Of a stretch of 64,000 bases of DNA, positions 51,191-60,316 are shown piece by piece. The notes under the pieces were generated by a model. That model made no database searches, was not told the DNA's origin, and saw nothing but the letters and a program-made list of their open reading frames with translations. Position 1 is the first letter of the stretch; the number at the start of each line of letters is the position of its first letter. The DNA lies in the NCBI RefSeq assembly GCF_001507535.1, contig NZ_LQBN01000001.1, forward strand, positions 928,022-992,021, read 5' to 3'. The stretch comes from Thiomicrospira sp. WB1. GTDB taxonomy: Bacteria > Pseudomonadota > Gammaproteobacteria > Thiomicrospirales > Thiomicrospiraceae. A program made the translations under genes and the position numbers.

Positions 51191-52308
51191 TGCAAAATCG
51201 TTCAAACAAGCCGATTGATCTGTATTTGGTCTCGTCACCACTGCACTTTTTCTGGGCCTGGCTGCTGGCCGACCGGCACAAAGAGGCACGGGACGCACAC
51301 CTTTGGTTGATTGACCAATACACTGATAAACCTATGGCGTTCACGACTTTGCTTGATCGGGTCAGCATGCCGTTTGTCCAATGGCAGTTGTTGGCCGGTC
51401 GTGAAGCAAAAGGCTGGGTCAAGTGGCGACAACGCAAAGAACGTTTTGCCATGACAGAGGCTTGGTGCGCTGAACACCGGCCAGCGAGCGTGCTGATTGG
51501 CAATGATCGCAGTGTTTTGGGCCAGTTTGTGCTGAAAACGGCCAAGCAGATGGCTGAACAACAGGGCACCCGCTGCACAGGTGTGTTTCTTGACGATGGG
51601 GTTTTCAGTTATCTGGGGCGAGCCGCTTCAAAGAGTTGGTCGGAAAGGTGGGTTGACAATGCGATCAAAAAACTGATGTTTGGTCGCTGGTATGACACGC
51701 CGCAAACGGTGGGCGCCAGCCGCTGGGTGGATGAAGCCTGGTTGATGTTTCCGAAGGAGGGGCAGGGCAATTTGTCATCCAAGCGCTGTTTGCCATTAAT
51801 GACAGATCAGCTTCAAAAAGAGGCTGGGTTGCGTGCATTTGAGCCGATGGCAGAGGCGGTTTTGGCCGAGCATGACTGGGAGGCGGCCAGACTTGAGCGC
51901 CTGGATGGTTTGTTCACGTTGCCCAATCACCGGATTTTTAAGCACATTGAGGGGTATCGGACGAATTTGCTGGCCGAGTTGAACCGCCAAGTGCAACAGG
52001 GCAAACGGATCGCGGTAAAATACCACCCAGCGGCCGGAAATCAGGATTTACTTGGCTTGAAAAAGGCCGGGTTTGAGGTGGTGCCCTCGAACTTAAGTTT
52101 TGAAGTGCTGCTGCCGTTTTTAGGCGAGTGTGAGGTGGTGGGGGACTTTTCCACGACCATTTTGCTGGCCCAGTACCTGACCAACAAGCCTGTACGCTGG
52201 ATGGCATCAAGCTTTGACGACAACGCAGAACGGATGAAGCGTCTGTGCCAAGCCGTCGGTATTGAAATCAAAGAACCCGAAGAGGATAAACATGCCCCAA
52301 CCCTTTGA
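51190..52308 (+). CDS. Sialyltransferase-fold glycosyltransferase, second of tandem pair
   Basis: 372 residues from the ATG at 51190, which shares its A with the stop of the previous gene. Clearly paralogous to it: LYLVSSPLHFF, HLWLIDQY, FLDDGVFSYLGR near 136, PQTVGASRWVDEAW near 176, IAVKYHP near 277, SNLSFEVLLPFLGE near 305 and GDFSTTILLAQ near 320 all have counterparts. The DDG, HP and Ser/Thr motifs are complete. It probably adds the same or a similar sugar to a neighbouring position. The tandem duplication is old, since only blocks remain alike. Confidence 0.7.
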   Translation: MQNRSNKPIDLYLVSSPLHFFWAWLLADRHKEARDAHLWLIDQYTDKPMAFTTLLDRVSMPFVQWQLLAGREAKGWVKWRQRKERFAMTEAWCAEHRPASVLIGNDRSVLGQFVLKTAKQMAEQQGTRCTGVFLDDGVFSYLGRAASKSWSERWVDNAIKKLMFGRWYDTPQTVGASRWVDEAWLMFPKEGQGNLSSKRCLPLMTDQLQKEAGLRAFEPMAEAVLAEHDWEAARLERLDGLFTLPNHRIFKHIEGYRTNLLAELNRQVQQGKRIAVKYHPAAGNQDLLGLKKAGFEVVPSNLSFEVLLPFLGECEVVGDFSTTILLAQYLTNKPVRWMASSFDDNAERMKRLCQAVGIEIKEPEEDKHAPTL

Positions 52309-52903
52309 TCAGATGGCTGAATTTTTGGCCAATAAAAACATCGCCCTGGTTGGGAATTCCCGAAAGGTATTGGGGCAGTCATTCCCCGTGGATGACCATG
52401 ATGTTGTGATTCGCATGAATTTTGCCTGGCAACTGCCGCAAGCGATGCAGGAGGCGGTGGGGACTCGAACCGATTTGCTCTGTGTGTCGGGTGCGAAAAA
52501 AGAAATCAATGACATGGTCGCAACCCTTCCCAGAGTGATGTATATGTCGCCTAAAAGCCGTGATCTGCTTACGGACGCAACCCGCCAAAAGTTGTATTTT
52601 TACCCGACTGAGTGGTGGCAGTCATTGTATGAAACACTTGGCGCACGTCCGTCCACCGGTTGTATGGCGGTGGATATGGTTCGTCGCGTCATCGGAGAAG
52701 GGCATTTGACGCTTTATGGGTTCGATTTTTTTCAGAGTGACAGTTGGCACAAACGCTATTCGTTGTTAGAACGATTGCGGCTTTGGTTGGGACTGCAAAA
52801 GCCGCATCCGCATGATGGTGATCAGGAGGCGGCGTTTATCAAGGCGGCGTTGCCCAGAGAGCAGCTCACTATTGTGCCGACCCGGCAGAGCGAGGCATCA
52901 TGA
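52292..52903 (+). CDS. GT29-like (eukaryotic-type) sialyltransferase-family protein
   Basis: 203 residues from the ATG at 52292 (GAGG about 7 bases upstream), overlapping the previous gene by 17 bases. The start ALVGNSRKVLG (near 16-26) and DVVIRMNFAW (near 38-47) match the L-sialylmotif of GT29, PSTGCMAVDMV near 119 fits the S-sialylmotif, and TLYGFDFFQ near 140 follows. No membrane anchor, so cytosolic, unlike eukaryotic Golgi members. Bacterial GT29 proteins occur in capsule and LPS loci and may use CMP-sialic acid or CMP-Kdo. It follows two GT-B type sialyltransferase-like genes, a combination I find unusual. Confidence 0.72.
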   Translation: MPQPFDQMAEFLANKNIALVGNSRKVLGQSFPVDDHDVVIRMNFAWQLPQAMQEAVGTRTDLLCVSGAKKEINDMVATLPRVMYMSPKSRDLLTDATRQKLYFYPTEWWQSLYETLGARPSTGCMAVDMVRRVIGEGHLTLYGFDFFQSDSWHKRYSLLERLRLWLGLQKPHPHDGDQEAAFIKAALPREQLTIVPTRQSEAS

Positions 52904-53898
52904 AGGTCGCCATTATTAACGACACTCGCCCCACGCGCCACTATGGCTGCCTGATGGTGATGAGCAATTTGGAAAGACTGCTTCAGAAGCACGGGGCCGA
53001 AGTGATCTGGACCTGGCCTGTCAGCCAGGATTGGCGCAAACACAAAGACAAAATCGAAGCCATGCCTGAGGTGGACATGATTCTGGTCAACGGGGAAGGG
53101 ACGATTCATCATGCCCCACGCCGGTGGCAAGCACAGGCCCTGTTGGAATTTGCCGCCTTTTCGCATCAGACGTTAAAACGCCCCTGTTATTTGATCAATG
53201 CGACGCTTTATGCCAATGAAGACAGCTGTGTTGCGCATTTGAACGATTTTGATGAGATTTATGTGCGTGACAGGGCAAGTTTTGAAACACTGACTCAGCA
53301 AGGTATTGCGGCGCGCTTGGTCATGGATTTGACCTTTGCCTTTGAACCGTCTGTGCCTTATCAGCCTGAGTCAGGCCGCATTTGTGTGGTTGATTCGGTC
53401 ATGCAGACGGATGTGCCGTGGCTGAAGAAATTCAAAAAACACTGGCAGTGTCCATACCGATCCATGGTGGTCGCACGACCTGATAATTACAACTTCTGGA
53501 AGCGCCCTCGAAAAACCATTGTGGAAACGTGTAAGTGGTTTTTTCGGGACCGAAATAAAACTTTGAATCCAACAGAATTTGAAGCGTTTTTATCGGGCTG
53601 TGAACTGGTGGTTACAGGTCGTTACCACACGGTGACCATGTGTCTGAAAAACAAAATACCTTTTGTGGCGTTGGAATCGAATACCCCCAAAATCTCTTTT
53701 TTGCTGACCGAGGTGTTTGGTCATACGGATCGAGTGATGCCAGCCGAATCCTTGTTGACGCTTGATCCTCGCGACTGGTCCACTTTCTCCGAGGAGGAGG
53801 CAATGGCAATGGATCGGTTTCTAAACCAGGCCCGTGATGAGAACGCCGCCATGGTTGAAACATTGCTGGCCAAGACAAAGGCCATGGGGACTTTGTGA
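52900..53898 (+). CDS. Polysaccharide pyruvyltransferase family protein
   Basis: 332 residues, start overlapping the GT29-like stop in ATGA. PS_pyruv_trans fold: NDTRPTRHYGCLMVM at 8-22, VNGEGTIHH near 66, IYVRDRASFE near 124 and GRYHTVTMCL near 241, the last being the conserved His-containing donor loop. Family members add a pyruvate ketal to sugars or, in other cases, act as plain glycosyltransferases. Position in a coupled LPS-core run supports modification of a core sugar. Confidence 0.8.
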   Translation: MKVAIINDTRPTRHYGCLMVMSNLERLLQKHGAEVIWTWPVSQDWRKHKDKIEAMPEVDMILVNGEGTIHHAPRRWQAQALLEFAAFSHQTLKRPCYLINATLYANEDSCVAHLNDFDEIYVRDRASFETLTQQGIAARLVMDLTFAFEPSVPYQPESGRICVVDSVMQTDVPWLKKFKKHWQCPYRSMVVARPDNYNFWKRPRKTIVETCKWFFRDRNKTLNPTEFEAFLSGCELVVTGRYHTVTMCLKNKIPFVALESNTPKISFLLTEVFGHTDRVMPAESLLTLDPRDWSTFSEEEAMAMDRFLNQARDENAAMVETLLAKTKAMGTL

Positions 53899-54944
53899 GT
53901 TCTGTCATGCGCAGGTGGCTCGATTCATTGCGCGTCGCTTGGCTGAGTCGTCCGTCTCAGAGGGACAAGGCGGCGTGTCGCTTTGCCAGAACTGGCTACA
54001 CCGAAAAGCCTTTGTCGGCTGTCTTATCGTCTTTGCGTTCACAAATCCAGCAATCTTCGCCTGAAATGGAAACGATGACGTCCGTTTACTGTGAGCTGGG
54101 TGGTGCCAACAATGCCGGGTTTGTATGGCATCATGCTGGTTTGAATGGACAACTGGATTGGTTGACCAAGTTAGCGCCACCTGAGGCGCTGAATCGCGAG
54201 CGATTTTTTCTTGATCGGCTGGGCCAGCAAGTAGCTGGTTCCGATTGGGTGCCGAAGTTGGTTAGTGATGGCGCATTGGTAGAGGGAGTTCTGGCCCAGT
54301 TAACGACCGAACGACTGCTGCCTGCAAAGGTGACGCTGGACGATGCCATGCGGCTATATCAGAAAATGGGCGATCTTGGAGGCGGCGTTTTTAATCAGGA
54401 CGGCATATTATCTCAAGGCGATTACCCGCCTTTGAAGGGCGGTACGCCGATTCGGGATATGATTGTACATTGGGTGAAACAACCCCAGTCAGGGCCGGGG
54501 CGAGTTTTTTTGCAAGGATTTTTTGAGCGGCTCAAGCAGCGATGTCCTGAAAACATTGCTTCGATTGATGAAGTGCAGGCAAAGCTGTTGGCCTTTTTGC
54601 AGTCTGCGCCGCCTTTGGATGCATCGGCGTTTGGCCTGATCCACGGCGATTTCAAGCCCGCCAATATATTGTTTGATGCTCAGTACCAGCCTAAATTGAT
54701 CGATTGTCAGTACTTTGAATATGGTCTGCGCTTATGGGATTTGGCATTTTTCCTGTCCAAGCAGAAAAAGCCCCTGGGCCATTTTATGGAGCCTATGGCT
54801 CAGGCGCTGAACTGGTCTCAGCAAGAGAGAAGATGGTTGGCCGTCTGCTATGTCCTAGCTGTGTGTTTGCGTCTCAATCCATCCAATTTTGATAAACAAT
54901 GGGCGCGCTTTCTTCGCCCGGCATTACCGCTCATAAATGCTTAA
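53895..54944 (+). CDS. Aminoglycoside phosphotransferase-like kinase in LPS run
   Basis: 349 residues with GTG at 53895 overlapping the previous stop in GTGA; an ATG at 53907 is possible. The first 60 residues are basic and poorly structured. From about residue 68 on it is an APH/choline-kinase-type fold with the catalytic loop IHGDFKPANIL near 250-260 and the metal site IDCQYFEYG near 270, where the aspartate of the usual IDWE is kept. Its place at the end of a coupled LPS-core run suggests phosphorylation of a core sugar, comparable to Kdo or heptose kinases. Convergent with the ligase gene, only 20 bases between stops. Confidence 0.72.
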   Translation: MSSVMRRWLDSLRVAWLSRPSQRDKAACRFARTGYTEKPLSAVLSSLRSQIQQSSPEMETMTSVYCELGGANNAGFVWHHAGLNGQLDWLTKLAPPEALNRERFFLDRLGQQVAGSDWVPKLVSDGALVEGVLAQLTTERLLPAKVTLDDAMRLYQKMGDLGGGVFNQDGILSQGDYPPLKGGTPIRDMIVHWVKQPQSGPGRVFLQGFFERLKQRCPENIASIDEVQAKLLAFLQSAPPLDASAFGLIHGDFKPANILFDAQYQPKLIDCQYFEYGLRLWDLAFFLSKQKKPLGHFMEPMAQALNWSQQERRWLAVCYVLAVCLRLNPSNFDKQWARFLRPALPLINA

Positions 54945-54964
54945 AAAGGTTTTTGTCCTTGGGA

Positions 54965-56284
54965 TTAATGCTTGCTTGCTGGCTGAGTATTATTGGCTGT
55001 AAAAATGAGCAGGATCAGCCAGAGCATGAAGAAGACAATACCGTGAGAGTATGTCAGGACGGCACCAAACAGGAAAAAGACAAAGCTGTTGATCAAAAAT
55101 GCGATGCCTGTCAATGCAATAACTTTTATTCTGGGGTCCTTGAGCATATGCGCAAAGAGTTTTAGCGGCACCAAAAACATTAAGACAATGGCCAGCAGGC
55201 CTAAAATACCTTTGGTCCAGGCTTCCATTAAAAATTGATTGTGGGGTTGTTTGAATTGTGCAATTTTTCGATAAACATGCGCATTGGGCTCTTCTCTTTT
55301 AGATTGATAAATATTTTGCATGGCTTGTGGATAATTCGCTTCACCAATGCCAGAAATAGAGTTTTGAGTAAATCCTTCTAATGAAATTTTGTACATAACT
55401 ACCCTTAAACCAAGACTGGAGTAGTATTCGCCTTCTGCCATTTTTTCAATATCCGAAGCAGCTTGCTCAAAGCGGGGCCACAGCTTATTGTGGGTTAGAG
55501 TTAGAACAATAATTACCATTGTAAAAACAAAGAACAATTTTTTTGGGGTCAAAAAATTGAGAAGTGAGTAATGCTTGATCGCGAGTGGCATCAAAATAAT
55601 CAAAGTTATAAACGAGGAAAGCCAGATGCTGCGCGTTGAAGTTAAAATAATCACCAGTAACAAGAGAAGACTCAGCACTGCATAATGTAATGCGTGTGAA
55701 CTATTTTGGGTGTGTTTCTCTATCCCCAAAAAGATGGTTGCAAACATGACAGAACTAAAAAACCAAGCCCCCGTTCCTTTGTTAGAAAAAATGCTTCCTA
55801 AATGAGAGCTCAAGCCGTGTAAAGCAACTTCGATGGCGAGTGTGATTAAAATTGCATAGGCCATCACTTGGATGAAAGCTTCAAACTTTGGCAAATCAAA
55901 GCGAATTAGCTTTAATATGAATACAAGGCCTATGAAGTACAGGACTTTGGAATATTTGTTTGCAAGCTCATAAATACGCTCTGGATCATTTGCATTAATC
56001 AGATTTGAAGCAATCAACATAACAAGGTAAAAGCCAATCGCACCCATTACGGCTTTTTCATGTGGCCTAAACTCAATGCGAGAGTGTTTATAGTGGGTGA
56101 ATTTGAGGGTGATTGCATAAAGTAATAAGCCAGCCAGAGCGCCTTCAAACCCGAAAAGATCGTTGAAAAACAGAGTGTAGAAGGCCAGAAAAATTAACCC
56201 ATGTGCGAGCAGCTCAGGCTTGGGGATAGACGCAAGTTGTTGAATGGTAGTTGGGATCATGTTTTTATTGTCTGAACTTGTCAA
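54965..56284 (-). CDS. O-antigen ligase / polymerase-like membrane protein
   Basis: 439 residues, about eleven predicted membrane helices and one large periplasmic loop (about 255-355). The Wzy_C-type loop has the PHNQFLMEAW block near 350, the histidine region important in WaaL ligases. It could ligate O-antigen to core (WaaL) or polymerise repeats (Wzy); with core glycosyltransferases next to it, ligase is likelier. Base composition is visibly AT-richer than the genes to its left (some stretches below 40 % GC by eye), and no palindrome copies occur here, both hinting at separate ancestry. Confidence 0.8.
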   Translation of the reverse strand: MTSSDNKNMIPTTIQQLASIPKPELLAHGLIFLAFYTLFFNDLFGFEGALAGLLLYAITLKFTHYKHSRIEFRPHEKAVMGAIGFYLVMLIASNLINANDPERIYELANKYSKVLYFIGLVFILKLIRFDLPKFEAFIQVMAYAILITLAIEVALHGLSSHLGSIFSNKGTGAWFFSSVMFATIFLGIEKHTQNSSHALHYAVLSLLLLLVIILTSTRSIWLSSFITLIILMPLAIKHYSLLNFLTPKKLFFVFTMVIIVLTLTHNKLWPRFEQAASDIEKMAEGEYYSSLGLRVVMYKISLEGFTQNSISGIGEANYPQAMQNIYQSKREEPNAHVYRKIAQFKQPHNQFLMEAWTKGILGLLAIVLMFLVPLKLFAHMLKDPRIKVIALTGIAFLINSFVFFLFGAVLTYSHGIVFFMLWLILLIFTANNTQPASKH

Positions 56285-56317
56285 TGTTGGGGGCCTTTAC
56301 TGATGTGCGCACAGAGC

Positions 56318-57046
56318 TTATGGCCAGTAATTTAAAATCCAAGGGGCTTTTCGCCAACGTTTGTAGGGGCCATTTACAACATCGATTGGGTCGGGTTTGC
56401 CATGGAAAAGCACGATTTTTGTTTCCTTGGGTAGTTTGGCTTCGCCTTTGGGCTTGATCCAGCCCCTTTCAATCCAGCGATGTCCCATGCCAAGGGTGTT
56501 TTTAGCTTCAGCATCACAGTGACGTTTAAAAGAAACCACCCACTCACGAGGAAAAGTTTCAATCTGAGGTGCCACATGCCCCAGCCAGTCTTGGTCGCCG
56601 TGCATGTATTCAAGAATCCAGCGCTTATTGAATAAAAAACTCTGCCAGACAAAATCAATTTGCCCAACCTCAAAGCGTAATACCGAACTATTGAGTTGGC
56701 TCCATTTGCACTTTCCGTAATCCTGACAGGCTATTACTTTTTCCGGCTGATAATTGATGATGCCGTCAAGGCTGCCAGTAATGACAACATCAAGGTCAAG
56801 GAATAGCACAGTGCCTTGCAAGCCGTAAAAATCTTTTCGAAATAAGGAGAGCTTGTGCCACCAGCCCTCAAGATCGGTATCAAAGATGGGGAGAGGGTGG
56901 ATGGCTTCATCAAGCCCATCGGGGTCATCGGTAATGCAATAAAAAGCATGAGGCAAAGACATATTTGCATTGACCATATGATGTAATCGATGGACATCCT
57001 CTTGGCTGTATTTATTGCCCCATTTGAGGCAGACCACGTGAATCAT
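56318..57046 (-). CDS. Glycosyltransferase with DxD motif, GT8-like
   Basis: 242 residues, cytosolic. Begins VVCLKWGNKYSQEDVHRL, has the nucleotide-sugar/metal DxD in VLFLDLDVVITG near residue 85, preceded by WWHKLSLFRKD, and ends with the basic GPYKRWRKAPWI. I place it among GT-A enzymes resembling GT8/capsular families; sugar and acceptor unknown. 33 bases upstream of the ligase-like gene on the same strand, so probably cotranscribed. AT-rich like its neighbours. Confidence 0.68.
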   Translation of the reverse strand: MIHVVCLKWGNKYSQEDVHRLHHMVNANMSLPHAFYCITDDPDGLDEAIHPLPIFDTDLEGWWHKLSLFRKDFYGLQGTVLFLDLDVVITGSLDGIINYQPEKVIACQDYGKCKWSQLNSSVLRFEVGQIDFVWQSFLFNKRWILEYMHGDQDWLGHVAPQIETFPREWVVSFKRHCDAEAKNTLGMGHRWIERGWIKPKGEAKLPKETKIVLFHGKPDPIDVVNGPYKRWRKAPWILNYWP

Positions 57047-57165
57047 TATTTGCTTCTTTGATTTTGAGGTTTGGACGTGCTTCTTTAAAAGTTTAGCGGC
57101 TTATTATAAAACAGTGTTTCTGGCTGAACGAATGAAGTCCATTGAATTTTTAGGCTGCATACTGT

Positions 57166-58701
57166 TTATCTCGAGTTTTGAGGCTGCTGTGATGACATTA
57201 AAGTGAGTTGTTTGAAAAGGTTAAAAAATTGATCAGTACTATTTTGTTCGAGGCTTGCTCTTTTCAGTTGTTGATAGATGTTTGACTTTTTTTGTTGATA
57301 GCGGTCATTCACCCAGATGAAAAAAGGCACTTCAAACATAACGGGCGTGGTGCGTTTGAGTTCATGCCCAACAAAATCTTCATAATCATAGACTTCTTCT
57401 CCGTGATCTGAGAAATACATTAAACCGTTGATTCCCTCAACGCTTCTTAGTTTTTCAATCAATTGTGTTAGAAACCAGTCTGTATAACGTATAGAGTTGT
57501 CATAGGCATTCACCACATTTATTTGGTCTTGAGAGGGTTCTTTGGTATGGATACGAATATTTTTTCTTGTTGTGAAGTAATTAAAATCATTGGGATAGCG
57601 TTTATGGTAGCTAAGATGACTACCACGGATATGAATAAAGATCACTTTGTCTTTTTTGCCCTTCGCTAAAGCCTTATCGAATTCGGACAAGAGCACTTCA
57701 TCAAAACCTGTTTTGTATATTCGATGGTTGGCGAATGAAGACGCGGATAGTGTTGTCCCTTCATTTTTGGGCTGGGTGGAAAGCCACCAAGTATCAAAAG
57801 CTGCTAGTGTTGAAAGGCCGACCACGTCCACGGTTTCAGTGAAAGGGATAGGGTTCTGCAGGGTTGAATTGGTGAGAGCTTCTGCCAATGCAAGATATGT
57901 GACGGCATAAGGTGATGTCATGTTGTTAAAAATGATCAGTTCATCTTTGATTTTTTCAAGCTCGGGATTGGTTTGTCGCTGATAGCCATAAATAGAATGG
58001 TGCCCACGAACGGCTGACTCGCCAATCACAACCACATAGGTTTGAGGCTCGGGGAAGTTCTCTTTTGTTACTGAACCTTTCCATTCTTTTAATTTTTTAG
58101 GACGGTTGGCCAACTCGTTTTGTACCTGCAAATATTTGCTCCAGCCGTCGGCGAGTTGCCCCATTGTTCCGGGTAAAACATCTCTGTAGCGTTCGTGATA
58201 AGTTAGTTGTTGTGCCGCGACAACAAGCATTGTCGCCCCGATGAAAACGGTGGTTTTTGCACGAAAACTGGTTGGAGGAAAAAATGTAATTTTTCGGTAC
58301 AGCCATAAAATACCTAATCCATAAAGCACAACAAGCAGCAATGTTGTCAAGCTATAGTAGCTTTTTAAAAACTCGATGCTTTCTTCTGGGTTCGTTTCGG
58401 CTACAACGGTAAATAAACCGGAAGTGAATGTCCGCTCGAATGTCAACGTGTACACCATTCCGAATAATCCCGTTAGCAAAAAGGGCAATAATAGAACGAA
58501 ATAAATTCTTTTGCTGCGGACGAGGTAAGCAAAGCTCACCAAGACCAGAAACCATCCGATTCGGGAATATAGCTCTGACTCCCTGAAGTCCTGAGCCATC
58601 AGCAGTAAGATGATTAATGGAAACCCTAGAACCCATACAGCAAGACTGCTGTGGTGTTCGAGCCAAGGTGCGATTTTTTGCTTGATGAGGTGCTTATGCA
58701 T
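57166..58701 (-). CDS. Phosphoethanolamine transferase, EptA/CptA-like
   Basis: 511 residues. Five N-terminal membrane helices (between about 20 and 165), then a periplasmic sulfatase-fold domain. The nucleophile block VIGESAVRGHHSIYGY has serine S229 where EptA has threonine, a variant also seen in the CptA/OpgE branch, and the metal-binding SDHGEE occurs near 430; HIRGSHLSYHKRYP near 355 is another family block. It would move phosphoethanolamine from phosphatidylethanolamine to lipid A or core sugar. This reaction releases diacylglycerol, which the dgkA gene next to it could recycle. Confidence 0.85.
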   Translation of the reverse strand: MHKHLIKQKIAPWLEHHSSLAVWVLGFPLIILLLMAQDFRESELYSRIGWFLVLVSFAYLVRSKRIYFVLLLPFLLTGLFGMVYTLTFERTFTSGLFTVVAETNPEESIEFLKSYYSLTTLLLVVLYGLGILWLYRKITFFPPTSFRAKTTVFIGATMLVVAAQQLTYHERYRDVLPGTMGQLADGWSKYLQVQNELANRPKKLKEWKGSVTKENFPEPQTYVVVIGESAVRGHHSIYGYQRQTNPELEKIKDELIIFNNMTSPYAVTYLALAEALTNSTLQNPIPFTETVDVVGLSTLAAFDTWWLSTQPKNEGTTLSASSFANHRIYKTGFDEVLLSEFDKALAKGKKDKVIFIHIRGSHLSYHKRYPNDFNYFTTRKNIRIHTKEPSQDQINVVNAYDNSIRYTDWFLTQLIEKLRSVEGINGLMYFSDHGEEVYDYEDFVGHELKRTTPVMFEVPFFIWVNDRYQQKKSNIYQQLKRASLEQNSTDQFFNLFKQLTLMSSQQPQNSR

Positions 58702-58879
58702 TAACGATGGAATGATTAAGTTGATCGATCCATTTTACACCAACAAGCATTAAAAAAACTTGCTGAGTGCTGGTTTATGAGTTGGTTCGTTTTATCTACA
58801 GGGTAGGTTAGGGAATTCCATCGGTGTTGGGTATCCGAGTATAATGTTGCTATAGTGATTTGATCCAATAGGAAATTAA

Positions 58880-59260
58880 ATGAAGTCCTCTCATACTGGC
58901 TTTAACAGGATTTTGCACGCCGCCAAATTTTCATGGAAGGGAGTTTGTTCCACCTGGAGGCACGAAGCCGCATTTCGCCAGGAAATATTGATTCTAGTTT
59001 TGTTGGCTCCGGTCGCTTTTTGGCTCGGGGAAAATGCCATTGATGTGGCGGTTTTAATGGGGGTCTGGCTGTTTGTTCTGGTGGTTGAACTCTTAAATAC
59101 AGCCATTGAAACGGTGGTTGACCGAATCGGCTATGAGTATCATAAATTGTCTGGCAGGGCAAAAGATCAGGGGTCAGCCGCTGTTTTCATTGCTTTTGGT
59201 TTGGCGTTATTAGTTTGGGGAGCTTATGCCTATCAAAAATGGCAAGCATTGTTAGAATGA
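58880..59260 (+). CDS. dgkA: Diacylglycerol kinase
   Basis: Inner-membrane kinase turning diacylglycerol into phosphatidic acid. 126 residues, three membrane helices, with the family signature ELLNTAIETVVDRIGYEYHK (residues 72-91) and GRAKDQGSAAVF following. AFRQEILIL near 31 is the N-terminal active-site block. Divergent from the phosphoethanolamine transferase, whose by-product is its substrate, so the pairing makes functional sense. E. coli DgkA is 122 residues. Confidence 0.95.
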   Translation: MKSSHTGFNRILHAAKFSWKGVCSTWRHEAAFRQEILILVLLAPVAFWLGENAIDVAVLMGVWLFVLVVELLNTAIETVVDRIGYEYHKLSGRAKDQGSAAVFIAFGLALLVWGAYAYQKWQALLE

Positions 59261-59280
59261 GTTTAGAGTAACTTTTTTTG

Positions 59281-60309
59281 TTATTTTTCGTAGTAATCTT
59301 TGTACCACTTCACAAACTTTGCAATGCCGTCTTCAATGCTGGTCGAAGGTTTAAAGCCAGTGTCGGCCATTAGGTCGTCCACATCTGCGTAAGTGATGGG
59401 CACGTCTCCGGGCTGCATCGGCAGTAAATTTTCGTTGGCTTTTTGTCCGCAGGCGGTCTCAATCGCGGTGATGAAACGGCGCAGAGTGACCGGCTGGTTA
59501 TTGCCGATGTTGTAAATCTTATACGGTGCTTGCGCGGAGGTAATGTCAGAGTCGACGGGTTTAGGCTGGGTGCTCATCACCCGCATGACCCCCTCGATGA
59601 TGTCGTCGATGTAGGTAAAGTCGCGTTTCATTTCGCCATTGTTGTACACATCGATTTGTTTGCCTTCCAAAATGGCCTTGGTGAATTTGAAATAAGCCAT
59701 GTCAGGCCGCCCAAAGGGGCCATACACAGTGAAAAAACGTAATCCGGTGGTTGGCAGGTTGTAAAGATGGCTGTAGGTATGCGCCATTAACTCATTGGAT
59801 TTTTTGGTCGCGGCGTAGAGGCTGATGGGGTAATCCACCCGATCATCGGTGCTGAAGGGCTGTTTGCAATTCATGCCATACACCGAGCTGGAACTGGCGT
59901 AGACCAAGTGCTTGACTTGATTATGGCGACAGCCTTCCAGAATATTCACAAACCCAACCAGATTGGCATCCACATAGGCATGCGGGTTTTCAATCGAATA
60001 GCGTACGCCTGCCTGAGCGCCCAGGTTGACCACGATGTCGAAACAATGGGCCTCAAACAGTTGTTGGATGCCAGATCGGTTTGCCAGATCGAGTTCGATA
60101 AAACGATAACTGGCCGAGGCTGGCAGTGTGTCGCTGGCAACCAGTTGATCCAGATCGTTGAGACGGTCGGTTTTCAGTTGCGGGTCATAATAGTCATTGA
60201 GGTTGTCAATGCCAATGACCTGGTGCCCCTGTTGCAAAAGTGCTTTGGTCAGATAAAAGCCGATAAAACCGGCGCTACCTGTGACGAGGATGCTTTGCCC
60301 TGAGTTCAT
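59281..60309 (-). CDS. UDP-glucuronate 4-epimerase-like sugar epimerase
   Basis: 342 residues from the ATG at 60309. Extended SDR: VTGSAGFIGFYL (NAD loop, residues 8-19), GIDNLNDYYDPQLK near 34, and the catalytic YAATKKS near 153. The LNDYYDPxLK block is typical of UDP-GlcA 4-epimerases (CapI/GAE group). It is encoded 7 bases behind ugd, giving the path UDP-glucose to UDP-glucuronate to UDP-galacturonate, precursors for acidic LPS or capsule sugars. Confidence 0.9.
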   Translation of the reverse strand: MNSGQSILVTGSAGFIGFYLTKALLQQGHQVIGIDNLNDYYDPQLKTDRLNDLDQLVASDTLPASASYRFIELDLANRSGIQQLFEAHCFDIVVNLGAQAGVRYSIENPHAYVDANLVGFVNILEGCRHNQVKHLVYASSSSVYGMNCKQPFSTDDRVDYPISLYAATKKSNELMAHTYSHLYNLPTTGLRFFTVYGPFGRPDMAYFKFTKAILEGKQIDVYNNGEMKRDFTYIDDIIEGVMRVMSTQPKPVDSDITSAQAPYKIYNIGNNQPVTLRRFITAIETACGQKANENLLPMQPGDVPITYADVDDLMADTGFKPSTSIEDGIAKFVKWYKDYYEK

Positions 60310-60316
60310 GTGTTCG

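Noticed and set aside
54899..55165. Plus-strand frame of 88 codons with a lipobox-like LSIIGC
   Set aside because: It lies wholly antisense to the O-antigen ligase-like gene and overlaps the kinase gene end; the apparent signal peptide is the complement of a membrane helix.
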